64,000 nt of DNA from Pyrus communis (GCF_963583255.1 NC_084811.1:12108088-12172087); one strand, 5' to 3'; positions 46,824 through 59,204 are shown, counted from the first letter of the stretch. Notes: generated by a model from the sequence alone, not told the origin. A program made the numbers and translations.

Positions 46824-47999
46824 TAGACCTGGCAATATCTCACACGACCCGTTAACACGATACAAAAATAATAGGTTTCGGGCCCTTAACAAGTTTATGC
46901 GAGATGCATGTAACCCCGTTTTGACATATTAAGAAAAAAGTTATTTTGATGTTTCTAATTTTTTAAACTAATAAAAAAAAACTTTGTATTAATGTACTAA
47001 ATGTATATATTGTATATCATAATATGTATATAAACCCTATTGTATATAAACTTTGCATAGTCTATATGTATATATTGTATATCATAATATGTATTAATAT
47101 ACTATTATTCTATATAAATTTAAAAATATAGTATACAATAGGCAAAAGTGAGATTAAAAAATTGTAAAACACATTAAAAAAAAAAACAAAAAAACTTACA
47201 AGTGCGAAAAATGTTAAAAAATATGCAAATACTCGTGATCGCATCCTTTACGCTTTGAGGATGGTTACATCGTCGTTTGAATGATTAAAACCATACAAAG
47301 CCTCATGAATAGTATTTTTCATGAATAGTATTTTAAGGGAGTTCAAAATAAACCAATATCATTTCCCTTGGTGATTGATGAACATTGAAGGTTTTTATTG
47401 TAAAAAACATGCAAGGTTTCCGCAACCTTGAAACACAACTCCTTTCATTTTGCATATCCTTGAACATTTGGTCTTTTGTAGTAATGTACTAATTTTTTTT
47501 CATTAGACTCTTATTCTGGGGTATGTAATGTTGTTTTTATGTTATCATTTTGCATATCCTTGAACATTTGGTCTTTTTTTTATTTTATTTTATTTTTTAG
47601 GTGAACTTTGGTCTTTTGTAGTAACATACTAATATTTTTCATTAAACTCTTATTCTGGGGTATGTAATACTTAAAAGATAAATGTTGTTTTTTATGTTTT
47701 GAAGTAATATTTATGTTACAATGTGATATACATCTACAAATTTAGTATTATGTTTTCAATTTTTTGGGGCTCAAATTATGTTTTTCATTTTCATTATTTA
47801 CTGATTTAAAATATATTTTCCTTAACGGGTAGCTGGTCGGGTCATATTACTTGATAATATTAACATGTCAATTTCGGGTCAGGTCGGGTCATATTACTTG
47901 TTTATTTTGACGGGGGTTACACAACATGATCCGTTAAGATATCGGGTATGTCGTGAAAATGAAACGAACACGGAAAACAAGACACGAATGTCATGTGTA
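46824..47999 (-). mobile_element. Diverged relative of the TAGGCCTGGCAA hAT family, no satellite
   Basis: The left end TAGACCTGGCAATATCTC and following CACGACCCG match the right terminus of the family in reverse. The right end, read on the minus strand, has TTCGTGTC..GTTCGTTTCATTTTC..ATCTTAACGG, matching the family's left terminus. Flanks GCACAAGG and GTGCAAGG agree at 6 of 8. It is about 1.18 kb, AT-rich inside, with a 100-bp direct duplication near 47440-47660 (CATATCCTTGAACATTTGGTCTTTT, shortened here to its ends CATATCCTTG and TGGTC). There is no monomer array. Confidence 0.6.
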
Positions 48000-48059
48000 G
48001 TGCAAGGGTGTTTAGAGAGATGAAATCAAAACACCGTTGCTCAATTTCGCCGCACTGTA

Positions 48060-48290
48060 ACTGAAGTACCAAAAAACTGTCTTGACGGACAGTGATGTCG
48101 TGCAAAGAGTCATTGCACGACAAAGAAAGGACCCCGTCGTGCAAAGTTTGGCAAAAAAACGCAGGTAAGACAATATTTGGCCCCAAACAAATGCGCGACC
48201 AAATATTTCCTGCAAAAATCCAGCGCGACCAAATATTTCTTGCAAAAATCTTGAGCGACAATGCTTCGTTGCACAAGGGTAAACATTTAT
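48060..48290. repeat. CACTA subterminal repeats, continued
   Basis: Multiple GTCGTGCAAAG, TGCACGAC, GCGCGACCAAATATTTC and TGAGCGACAATGC motifs alternate in orientation. Confidence 0.75.
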
Positions 48291-48689
48291 GATAGGCGGT
48301 CAACCTTTTAGTGAAAGAATATTTACTCTAGGCCTGGCAAACGGGTTGTGTCTGTCGTGTTCGTGTCGTTTTCGTGTAACACCTGTTATCTTAACGGGTC
48401 GTGTCGTGTCACACCCGTTATCTTAACGGGTCCTTAACAGGTCGTGTCACTTTACCCAACGGGTAAAGTGACCCGACCCGTTATGACCCGTTAAGAAAAA
48501 AATATATTTTTTTACAATTTGCACATACCACACATTGCGACATAAATATTACTTGAAAACATTAAAACATTTCTCGTTCAAGTACTATATCTACACTCGA
48601 AAATGAAAGCCTAATAAAAAAAATAATACATACACTACTAATCTATTACAAATATTAAATGTATATAATTATTAATATTATAGTTGATT

Positions 48690-50345
48690 CATACTTTTAT
48701 TAAGTATATAAATTCTACTAGTGTAAATATTTTAAATTGAAGATCAAATTCATTCTTTGTATTCATATAGGGTCAAGGAGTGTAGCTGTTAAAATTCATC
48801 AAAATCAGAGTTAAAATAACCGTTAAATCTTGATTTTTCGTTTATAACCGTCGAAAAGCTTTGTCCCGTTACTTGATCTCTGAATGTTTTTTTTTTTGTG
48901 ATTTTTTGCTGATGTGATCTCCAAGTATATACAAACAATTTTGACGGTTTGGATCGTTGAAATTAGTTTTGGAGAATTCGTAAAACGATAGATTGACTAA
49001 CACTTAGAGTTTATTTATACTTTCATTAAGTATAACATAAGATTTTGTGGTATCCACTTGTGTAAATATTTTAAATTGAAGATCGAATTCATTCATTGTA
49101 TTCATATAGGGTCAAGGAGTGTAGTTATAAAAAATCATCAAAATCGGAGTTAAAATAACCGTTAAATCGTGATTTTTCGTTTATAACCGTTGAAAAGCTT
49201 TGTCCCGTTACTTGATCTCTGAATGTTTTTTTTTTTGTGATTTTTTGCTGATGTGATCTCCAAGCATATACAAACAATTTTGACGGTTTGGATCGTTGAA
49301 ATTAGTTTTGGAGAATTCGTAAAACGATAGATTGACTAACACTTAGAGTTTATTTATACTTTCATTAAGTATAACATAAGATTTTGTGGTATCCACTTGT
49401 GTAAATATTTTAAATTGAAGATCGAATTCATTCATTATATTCATATAGGGTCAAGGAGTGTAGTTATAAAAAATCATCAAAATCGGAGTTAAAATAACCG
49501 TTAAATCGTGATTTTTCGTTTATAACCGTTGAAAAGCTTTGTCCCGTTACTTGATCTTTGAATGTTTTTTTTTTGTGATTTTTTGCTGATGTGATCTCCA
49601 AGCATATACAAACAATTTTGACGGTTTGGATCGTTGAAATTAGTTTTGGAGAATTCGTAAAACGATAGATTGACTAACACTTAGAGTTTATTTATACTTT
49701 TATTAAGTATAACATAAGATTTTGTGGTATCCACTTGTGTAAATATTTTAAATTGAAGATCGAATTCATTCATTATATTCATATAGGGTCAAGGAGTGTA
49801 GTTATAAAAAAATCATCAAAATCGGAGTTAAAATAACTATTAAATCGTGATTTTTCGTTTATAACCGTTGAAAAGCTTTGTCCCGTTACTTGATCTCTGA
49901 ATGTTTTTTTTTTGTGATGTTTAGCTGATGTGATCTCCAAGCATATACAAACAATTTTGACGGTTTGGATCGTTGAAATTAGTTTTGGAGAATTCGTAAA
50001 ACGATAGATTGACTAACACTTAGAGTTTATTTATACTTTCATTAAGTATAACAAAAGATTTTGTGGTATCCACTTGTGTAAATATTTTAAATTGAAGATC
50101 GAATTCATTCATTGTATTCATATAGGGTCAAGGAGTGTAGTTATATAAAATCATCAAAATCAGAGTTAAAATAACCGTTAAATCGTGATTTTTCGTTTAT
50201 AACCATTGAAAAGCTTTGTCCGGTTACTTGATCTCTGAATGTTTATTTTTTTATGATTTTTTGTTGATGTGATCTCAAAGCATATACAAACACGTTTGAC
50301 GGTTGGGATCGTTGAAATTAGTTTTGGAGAATTCGTATGCAATCA
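48690..50345 (+). repeat. Tandem array of ~339-bp monomers, about 5 copies
   Basis: Landmarks GTGGTATCCACTTGTG are at about 49049, 49389, 49726 and 50065, plus a degenerate first unit near 48718. Full units share a private deletion: GAATTCGTAAAACGATAG where the array at 53-57 kb has a TATCCCAACA-type insert. Units are nearly identical to each other, more so than to either other array. Confidence 0.93.
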
Positions 50346-51207
50346 ATCAAGTTCCGTGTGTGTGTGTGTATATATATATATTTATTAAGTAGATTTAAAT
50401 CTATTTATTTTGTACGTATAAATTATAATTGACTGGTACACGGAATAGTACATACATCACGTGTCACGTGTGTCATTATAAAAATAGTGAGATATGTCAT
50501 GACAGTCATGTGTGTGATAAAAAGTTAATAACTTAAAAAAAAAAAAAAAAAAATTTCTCACCACTTCTATTAATTTTCATTTTTCCCTCTTTTTTTTGTT
50601 TCCTTTTCAACTTTTTCTTATCATTTTCACTTTTCCCTCCAACATCTTTCCCTAATTCCCTCACTTTGTTGTTTTATTTTCAACTTTTCTTAACATTTTC
50701 ATTTTCCCTCCATTGTTTTTTCAAAAAGGGCGGCAAGTTGGCAAATGCATGATCATGATTCATGCATATTAAATTATTAATTAATATGCATTATAGTTTT
50801 TATAAAATTTAATATATATATATATATATAATTAGTATAGATAGACTTAATATTTTGGGGGTATAATTATTATAGTATATATAATAATTATAATTATTAT
50901 AAATTTTATAGTTAATTTAATATATATATATATATATTTATTATATTTTTTAGGGGTATAAAATTGTAAAATTAATGTATATAATTATTACAGTATTTTT
51001 TTAGGGTTATAAAATTATAAAAATAATATTCTGCTTATCGTGTATCGTGTTTACCCACGTGTATACCCGACCCAACCCGTTATCTTAACAAGTGCTTATC
51101 GGGTTACCCGATAAGACCCGATTCGTTATCGTGTCGACCCAAACACCTGTTAATTTCGTGTCGTGTCGTGTCGGGTTATCGGGTCGTGTCAGAAATTGCC
51201 ATACCTA
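50346..51207. other. AT-rich tail of hAT copy 2
   Basis: A (GT)n(AT)n microsatellite near 50355-50382, an A tract at 50535-50553, CT-rich (CTTTTCAACTTTT-like) repeats at 50560-50710, then AT stretches. It is collinear with 57440-58360. Confidence 0.75.
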
Positions 51208-53089
51208 ATTTACTCTAGGGTTATGCGGGACGAAGATGTCGTCGCAAGATCCCTAAACTTGCTATATAATTGCAGTTTCGCTGTCCCTATTCTTCACCAT
51301 TCGTTTCGAAAATGATTGACTTGATTCAGATTATTATTTCAATTGTTGTTTGAATTTAAGTACGATGATCGAATCTAGTGCTCGTTCGTCAAAGAGAAGC
51401 GAGGGTGAAGGTTCCGGAAAAGGTAACACGCACTAAATTTTACGTGTTGTATAAATTAAATATTTAGCTAGATTATTTAAATTATATTTTGTTCGTAGAC
51501 AAGAAAAAGAAGAGAGCTGCGCCATGAGTCCAATGCATTTTTAGTGGAAGCCACTTCCGAATCACTACTGAAGAATTAAATGGAGTGGAGAAGTTAGATA
51601 TGCGCACTAGGCTTAGGTGCGACGTTGAGGCATTAGTGCGTAACAAATATGGTGTTGATTGGGAATCTTGGAGAGCTGTCCCCGAGAAGATAAAGACACA
51701 CTTGATCGATGAGTTAGAAGTACGTGCTAATTAATTAGTTAAATAATAATTATATTCGTTAAATATAATATATTAGATTCATTTATCATTTATTAATTTT
51801 TGCATAACAGTCTGACTGGGACATTAACAAAAGTGACCTAAATTTGATGAAGTGTATCGACAACATATTCAAGTTCTATTTCCGGGAGTGGAAGTTTGAT
51901 GCTGAACATGAGGCTGAACTGCAGCGAAAACCTGAACGACCACCGGTAGAGTAGAATAGTTTTTTCTTTTATTTTAGGGTAAATTACATTTTACCACCTC
52001 AGGTTTGGGGTCAATTGCAATCTCATACAACATCTTTAAATCATTTCAATCTCATACATTAATTATTATTTTATTTCAATTTCATACATCCGTTAGACAA
52101 TCTGTTAAGTTTGCCATTAAATAATGACACGACAAATAAATCCATATTTGTGCTGACGTGGCTATCAACTTTGCACTATGTGGTCAAAAACAAATAAAAA
52201 AACTATTAATTAATAACAAAAATAAAACAAGAATTAAAAAAAGTACATCTTCTTCGTCCTATTTTCCGATGACAAAATGGAAGCAATCGAAGTCAATCCC
52301 TAGAAAATCAACGGAAGAGCCTTGAAATCTCTCTAGTAAAAAACAATCAACATCTTCTCGATAATATAAAAACTTAAATCCAGTTGTTACTATTTTTTTG
52401 GGATCGCGAAAGAGAAGAGTTAGTTTAGGGTTTGCTGTAATTGCAAATCTTCCAAGTCCCCAACCAATTCGAGCCGTACCTCGAGAGAACACGATGGAGG
52501 TGGCTAGGCCTGGCAAACGGGTCGTGTCGTGTCACACCCGTTATCTTAACGGGTCCTTAACAGGTCGGGTCACTTTACCCAACGGGTAAAGTGACCCGAC
52601 CCATTCTGACCCGTTAAGAAAAAAATATATATTTTTTTAAATTTGCACATATCACACATTGCCACATAAATATTACTTCAAAACATTAAAACATTTGTCG
52701 TTTAAGTACTATATCTACATTCGAAAATAAGAGCCTAATAAAAAAATAATACATTCACTACTAATCTATTACAAATATTAAATATGCAAGGATATGCAAA
52801 ATGAAAGAGTTTTTGTTTTCAAGATTGTAAGTCTTTCTCAAAAGTTTACACCTCTATCTACAAAATCTTCAATTTACATCGATCATCATGAAATTGTATT
52901 GAAACTTTGGCTTCATCTATTGCCTTGAAGAGTTATGTTGAAGATGTTTTCAGTAAGGTTTTCCACGTCAGAACTCTCTTCCGCATAAACTAAGTATAGA
53001 AAAACCAAACATTAAAAATCATTCAAATTATGAGAAGTTTAGTTTACCAAAATAATTATGAAAAGAAATAAAACAATAATACTATACCA

Positions 53090-56000
53090 TATAAAAATAT
53101 ATTAAAATAACCGTTAAATCGTGATTTTTCGTATATAACCGTCGAAAAGCTTTGTTCCATTCCTTGATCTCTGAATGTTTGTTTTTTGTGATTTTTTGTT
53201 GATGTGATCTCTAAGCATATACAAACAAGTTTGATGGTTTGGATCGTTGAAATTAGTTTTGGAGAATTCGTATCCCAACAAAACGATAGATTGACTAACA
53301 CTTAGAGTTTATTTATACTTTCATTAAGTACAACATAAGATTTTGTGGTATCCACTTGTGTAAATATTTTAAATTGAAGATCGAATTCATTCATTGTATT
53401 CATATAGGGTCAAGGATTGTACCTGTAAAAAATCATCAAAATCAGAGTTAAAATAACCGTTAGATCGTGATTTTTCGTTTATAACCGTCGAAAAGTTTTG
53501 TCCCGTTACTTGATCTCTGAATGTTTGTTTTTTGTAAATTTTTGTTAATGTGATCTCCAAGCATATACAAACAAGTTTGACGGTTTGGATCGTTGAAATT
53601 AGTTTTGGAGAATTCGTATCCCAACAAAACGATAGATTAACTAATACTTAGAGTTTATTTATACTTTCATTAAGTACAACATAAGATTTTGTGGTATCCA
53701 CTTGTGTAAATATTTTAAATTGAAGATCGAATTCATTCATTGTATTCATATAGGGTCAAGGAGTGTACCTGTAAAAAAATCATCAAAATCGGAGTTAAAA
53801 TAACCGTTAAATCGTGATTTTTCGTTTATAACCGTCGAAAAGGTTTGTCCCGTTACTTGATCTCTGAATGTTTTTTTTTTGTGATTTTTTGTTGATGTGA
53901 TCTCCAAGCATATACAAACAAGTTTGACGGTTTGGATCGTTGAAATTAGTTTTGGAGAATTCGTATCCCATCAAAACAATAGATTGACTAACACTTAAGA
54001 GTTTATTTACACTTTCATCAAGTATAACATAAGATTTTGTGGTATCCACTTGTGTAAATATTTTAAATTGAATATCGAATTCATTCATTGTATTCATATA
54101 GGGTCAAGGAGTGTACTTGTAAAAAATCATCAAAATCAGAGTTAAAATAACCGTTAAATCACGATTTTTTGTTTATAACCGTCGAAAAGCTTTATCCTGT
54201 TACTTGATCTCTGAATGTTTGTTTTTTGTGATTTTTTACTGATGTGATCTCCAAGCATATACAAACAAGTTTGATGGTTTGGATCGTTGAAATTAGTTTT
54301 GGAGAATTCGTATCCCATCAAAACGATAGATTGACTAACACTTAGAGTTTATTTATACTTTCATTAGGTATAACATAAGATTTTGTGGTATCCACTTGTG
54401 TAAATATTTTAAATTGAAGATCGAATTCATTCATTGTATTCATATAGGGTCAAGGAATGTACCTGTAAAAAATCATCAAAATCGGAGTTAAAATAACCGT
54501 TAAATCATGATTTTTCGTTTATAACTGTCGAAAAGCTTTTTCCCGTTACTTGATCTCTGAATGTTTGTTTTTTCTGATTTTTTTTTTGATGTGATCTCCA
54601 AGCATATACAAACAAGTTTGACGGTTTGGATCGTTGAAATTAGTTTTGGAGAATTCGTATCCCAACAAAACAATAGATTGACTAACACTTAGAGTTTATT
54701 TATACTTTCATTAAGTAGAACATAAGATTTTGTGGTATCCACTTGTGTAAATATTTTAAATTGAAGATCGAATTCATTCATTGTATTCATATAGGGTCAA
54801 GGAATGTACTTGTAAAGAATCATCAAAATCGGAGTTAAAATAACCGTTAAATCGTGATTTTTTGTTTATAACCGTCGAAAAGTTTTGTCCCGTTACTTGA
54901 TCTCTGAATGTTTATTTTTTGTGATTTTTTACTGATGTGATCTCCAAGCATATACAAACAAGTTTGATGGTTTGGATCGTTGAAATTAGTTTTGGAGAAT
55001 TCGTATCCCATCAAAACGATAGATTGACTAACACTTAGAGTTTATTTATACTTTCATTAGGTATAACATAAGATTTTGTGGTATCCACTTGTGTAAATAT
55101 TTTAAATTGAAGATCGAATTCATTCATTGTATTCATATAGGGTCAAGGAATGTACCTGTAAAAAATCATCAAAATCGGAGTTAAAATAACCGTTAAATCA
55201 TGATTTTTCATTTATAATCGTCGAAAAGGTTTGTCCCGTTACTTGATCTCTGAATGCTTATTTTTTGTGATTTTTTGTTAATGTGATCTTCAAGCATATA
55301 CAAACAAGTTTGACTGTTTGGATCGTTGAAATTAGTTTTAGAGAATTCGTATCCCATCAAAACGATAGATTGACTAACACTTAGAGTTTATTTATACTTT
55401 CATTAAGTATAACATAAGATTTTGTGGTATCCACTTGTGTAAATATTTTAAATTGAAGATCGAATTCATTCATTGTATTCATATAGGGTCAAGGAATGTA
55501 CTTGTAAAGAATCATCAAAATCGGAGTTAAAATAACCGTTAAATCGTGATTTTTTGTTTATAACCGTCGAAAAGTTTTGTCCCGTTACTTGATCTCTGAA
55601 TGTTTGTTTTTTGTGATTTTTTGTTGATGTGATCTCCAAGCATATACAAACAAGTTTGACGGTTTGGATCGTTGAAATTAGTTTTGGAGAATTCGTATCC
55701 CAACAAAACGATAGATTAACTAACACTTAGAGTTTATTTATACTTTAATTAAGTAGAACAATAGATTTTGTGGTATTCACTTGTGTAAATATTTTAAATT
55801 GAAGATTGAATTCATTCATTGTATTCATATAGGGTCAAGGAATGTACCTGTAAAAAATCATCAAAATCGAAGTTAAAATAACCGTTAAATCGTAATTTTT
55901 TGTTTATAACCGTCGAAATGCTTTGTCCCGTTACTTGATCTCTGAATGTTTGTTTTTTGTGTTTTTTGTTAATGTGATCTCCAAGCATATACAAACAAGT

Positions 56001-57440
56001 TTGACGGTTTGGATCGTTGAAATTAGTTTTGGAGAATTCGTATCCCAACAAAACGATAGATTGATTAACACTTAACAGTTTATTTATACTTTCATTAAGT
56101 ATAACATAAGATTTTGTGGTATCCACTTGTGTAAATATTTTAAATTGAAGATCGAATTCATTCATTGTATTCATATAGGGTCAAGAAATGTACCTGTAAA
56201 AAATCATCAAAATCGGAGTTAAAATAACCGTTAAATCGTGATTTTTCGTTTATAACCGTCGAAAAGCTTTTTCCCGTTACTTGATCTCTGAATGTTTGTT
56301 TTTTCTGATTTTTTTTTTTTGATCTGATCTCCAAGCATATACAAACAAGTTTGACGGTTTGGATCATTGAAATTAGTTTTGGAGAATTCGTATCCCAACA
56401 AAACGATAGATTGACTAACACTTAGAGTTTATTTATACTTTCATTAAGTAGAACATAAGATTTTGTGGTATCCACTTGTGTAAATATTTTAAATTGAATA
56501 TCGTATTCATTCATTGTATTCATATAGGGTCAAGGAGTGTACCTGTAAAAAATCATCAAAATCAGAGTTAAAATAACCGTTAGATCGTGATTTTTTGTTT
56601 ATAACCGTCGAAAAGGTTTGTCCCGTTACTTGATCTCTGAAAGCTTGTTTTTTGTGATTTTTTGTTAATGTGATCTTCAAGCATATAAAAACAAGTTTGA
56701 CTGTTTGGATCGTTGAAATTAGTTTTGGAGAATTCGTATCCCATCAAAACGATAGATTGACTAACACTTAGAGTTTATTTATACTTTCATTAAGTATAAC
56801 ATAAGATTTTGTGGTATCCACTTGTGTAAATATTTTAAATTGAAGATCGAATTCATTCATTGTATTCATATAGGGTCAAGGAGTGTACCTGTCAAAAATC
56901 ATCAAAATTGGAGTTAAAATAACCGTTAGATCGTGATTTTTCGTTTATAACCGTCGAAAAGGTTTGTCCTGTTACTTGATCTTTGAATGTTTGTTTTTTG
57001 TGATTTTTTGCTGATGTGATCTGAAAGCATATACAAACAAGTTTGATGGTTGGGATCGTTGAAATTAGTTTAAGAGAATTCGTATCCCATAAAAACAATA
57101 GATTAACTAACGCTTAGAGTTTATTTATACTTTCATCAAGTATAACATAAGATTTTGTAGTATCCACTTGTGTAAATATTTTAAATTGAAGATCAAATTC
57201 ATTCATTGTATTCATATAGGATCAAGGAGAGTAGCTATAAAAAATCATCAAAATTGAAGTTAAAATAACCGTTAAATCGTGATTTTTCGTTTATAAGCGT
57301 CGAAAAGTTTTGTCACGTTACTTGATCTCTGAATGTTTGTTTTTTGCGATTTTTTGCTGATGTGATCTCAAAGCATATACAAACAAGTTTGATTGTTGGG
57401 ATCGTTCAAATTAGTTTTGAAGAATTCGTATCCCATCAAG
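53090..57440 (+). repeat. Tandem array of ~346-bp monomers, about 12 copies
   Basis: Landmarks GTGGTATCCACTTGTG are near 53347, 53690, 54041, 54387, 54733, 55080, 55426, 55771, 56119, 56467, 56812 and 57159. Spacing is 343-351 bp, remarkably regular. Units share GAATTCGTATCCCA.CAAAACGATAG. Some sub-variants repeat at alternate positions (for example GGAATGTACCTG against GGAATGTACTTG, and CATTAGGTATAAC), hinting at multi-unit duplication. Confidence 0.95.
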
Positions 57441-57457
57441 TTCCAATGGTGTGTGTG

Positions 57458-57492
<35 letters not shown>

Positions 57493-58360
57493 TTATTAAG
57501 TAGATTTAAATCTATTTATTTTGTACGTATAATTGACTGGTACACGGAGTAGTATATCACATGTATCATTATAAAAATTGTGAGATATGTCATATGTGTG
57601 ATAAAAAGTTAATAACTTAAAAAAATAAATAAATAAATTTCTCACCACTTCTATTAATTTTCATTTTTCCCTCTTTTTTTTTTTTTTTCCTTTTCAACTT
57701 TTCTTATAATTTTCACTTTTTCCTAATTGCCTTACTTTTTTGTTTCATTTTCAACTTTTCTTATAATTTTCACTTTTCCCTAATTGCCTCACTTTTTTGT
57801 TTCATTTTCAACTTTTCTTATCATTTTCATTTTCCCTCTATTTTTCTTCAAAAAAGGCGGCAGGAATGGAATGGAATCAAATCAATGGATGCATCATGCA
57901 TATTAATTAATAATTATTATAGTTTTTATAAAATTTAATTCAAAATTAAATATATATATATATATATATAATTATATAATTATTATAGATAGTTAATATT
58001 TTGGGGGTATAATTATTATAGTATATATAATTATTATAATTATTATAGACTTTATAGTTAATTTAATATATATATATATATATATATATTTATTATAGTT
58101 TTTAGGGGTATAAAATTGTTAAATTAATGTATATAATTATTACAGCATTTTTTTTGGGGTTATAAAATTATAAAAATAATATTCTGCTTATCGTGTATCA
58201 TGTTACCCATGTGTATACCCGAATCAAACCGTTATCTTAACAGGTGCTTATCGGGTTACCCGATAACGACCTGATTCGTTATCGTGTCGACCTGAGCACC
58301 TATTAATTTCGTGTCGTATCGTGTCGGGTTATCGGATCGTGTCAGGAATTGCCAGGGCTA
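57441..58360. other. AT-rich tail of hAT copy 3
   Basis: (TG)n(TA)n at 57445-57491, then three direct copies of TTTCAACTTTTCTTAT..TTTTCA-type CT-rich repeat (57690-57835), then AT tracts. It is collinear with the tail of copy 2. Confidence 0.75.
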
Positions 58361-58368
58361 GAGGTGGC

Positions 58369-58960
58369 AAGAGATGTGAGTTCTGGGTTCATTTGAGACG
58401 CGGTGGGAATGGAAATGGTAGAGAGGCGAGAATCCTAAGGCCTCTGCTCTCTCTCGTTTGCTCAGCTCACCCAACTCTCTGTGTAAATCAGAGCGGCGGT
58501 GCTTTGTGCAGTGGTGGTTTCGTCAGATCGCGAGAAGGGCAGGGTGGTGCGGGCAGCAGTAGGTGATGGTGATGTAGGTCTGGATAGAACTGAAGGTGCA
58601 GTTATTTTCACACGACGATTGTTGTGGTTCGTGGTGGTGGTTCTGGCAGAGTGCAGCAGAGGTCGATGAAGAATCTGGTGGCGGCGGTTTAAGCAAAGAG
58701 CAGAACATAGGTGAACACCCAAACTTCGTCCGACGAATCTGGTGGTGGTTCATGCAGAGAGCGCAACAGAGGTGAACTCACAATTTGAAATGTGAATTCA
58801 GTGAATTTGGGGTTTGGGTTGGATTCGGTAAATCTGGGGGTTGGATTCATCCAAATCGAAGAGGACTGGGCTGGCGTCGCCGTCGAAGAGAGGGTTAGCA
58901 GGGCGAGGCATTGGAGCTGCATCGAAATCCAATCATGGATTCTGATACGTTTCAGAGTTA
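58369..58960. other. GC-richer segment inside the Mutator-like element
   Basis: This is markedly richer in G+C than the flanking sequence, with GGTGGTGGTT and CAGAG.GCAACAGAGGTGAA near-repeats (58640-58780). Open frames exist on both strands but none shows a domain I recognise. The left part of the same captured segment is 52240-52504. It could derive from a 5' gene region. Confidence 0.4.
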
Positions 58961-59204
58961 TTTTCTTGTTTTTTTTGTTTTAAAATATAATTATCTTTAC
59001 TACACTTTTTTTTAATGAAATTTTTTGAAATTTTATCTACGTGACACTTGTATTGTGGGACCCATGACATTCATGTTCGCAAATAACAAAAAAATTAATA
59101 GATTTTTTAACGGATGTAAGAAATTAAAATGTTTTAAAAATGTTGTATGAGGTTAAATTACACTCATACCTGAGGGGATAGAATGTAGTTTACGCTTTAT
59201 TTTA

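Larger units (their letters stand above)
48329..51207 (+). mobile_element. Satellite-bearing hAT-like element, copy 2
   Basis: It starts TAGGCCTGGCAAACGGG and ends ATTGCCATACCTA. The perfect 8-bp duplication ATTTACTC is at 48321-48328 and 51208-51215. Near the left end GTCACTTTACCC-AAC-GGGTAAAGTGAC (48446-48472) is a perfect palindrome. The interior array of about five monomers (48690-50345) is followed by a microsatellite and an AT-rich tail. Near the right end TTATCGGGTTACCCGATAA is palindromic. No transposase. It is inserted in the CACTA left arm. Confidence 0.92.
52505..58360 (+). mobile_element. Satellite-bearing hAT-like element, copy 3
   Basis: It starts TAGGCCTGGCAAACGGG and ends ATTGCCAGGGCTA. 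The perfect 8-bp duplication GAGGTGGC is at 52497-52504 and 58361-58368. A palindrome with two perfect 18-bp arms (GGTCGGGTCACTTTACCC, spacer AAC, then its complement) lies at 52563-52601. The interior has about 12 monomers (53090-57440). It is the largest copy at 5.86 kb, entirely non-coding by my reading, and nested inside the Mutator-like element. Confidence 0.93.
51977..59195 (+). mobile_element. Mutator-like element with long TIRs and internal GC-rich sequence
   Basis: Its ends are GGGTAAATTAC and GCGTAAACTAC (reverse complement). Similarity continues inward for at least 100 bp (CCTCAGGT.TG.G, CTCATACAACAT.TTTAAA, TACATCCGTTA.A.AATCT.TTAA). The perfect 9-bp duplication TTTATTTTA is at 51968-51976 and 59196-59204. 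Long TIRs plus a 9-bp duplication are diagnostic of Mutator. Without hAT copy 3 it is about 1.36 kb. No MURA transposase. The interior (52240-52504 and 58369-58960) is GC-richer than its surroundings and may be captured host sequence (Pack-MULE-like). Confidence 0.88.

Noticed and set aside
52259..52516. Minus-strand 85-codon ORF
   Set aside because: It crosses the boundary of the hAT copy 3 insertion, so it is a chance chimera of Mutator-like interior and hAT end.
48690..57440. CRISPR-like repeat array
   Set aside because: Units are contiguous ~340-350 bp monomers with no short repeat/unique spacer structure, in plant DNA; it is a satellite.
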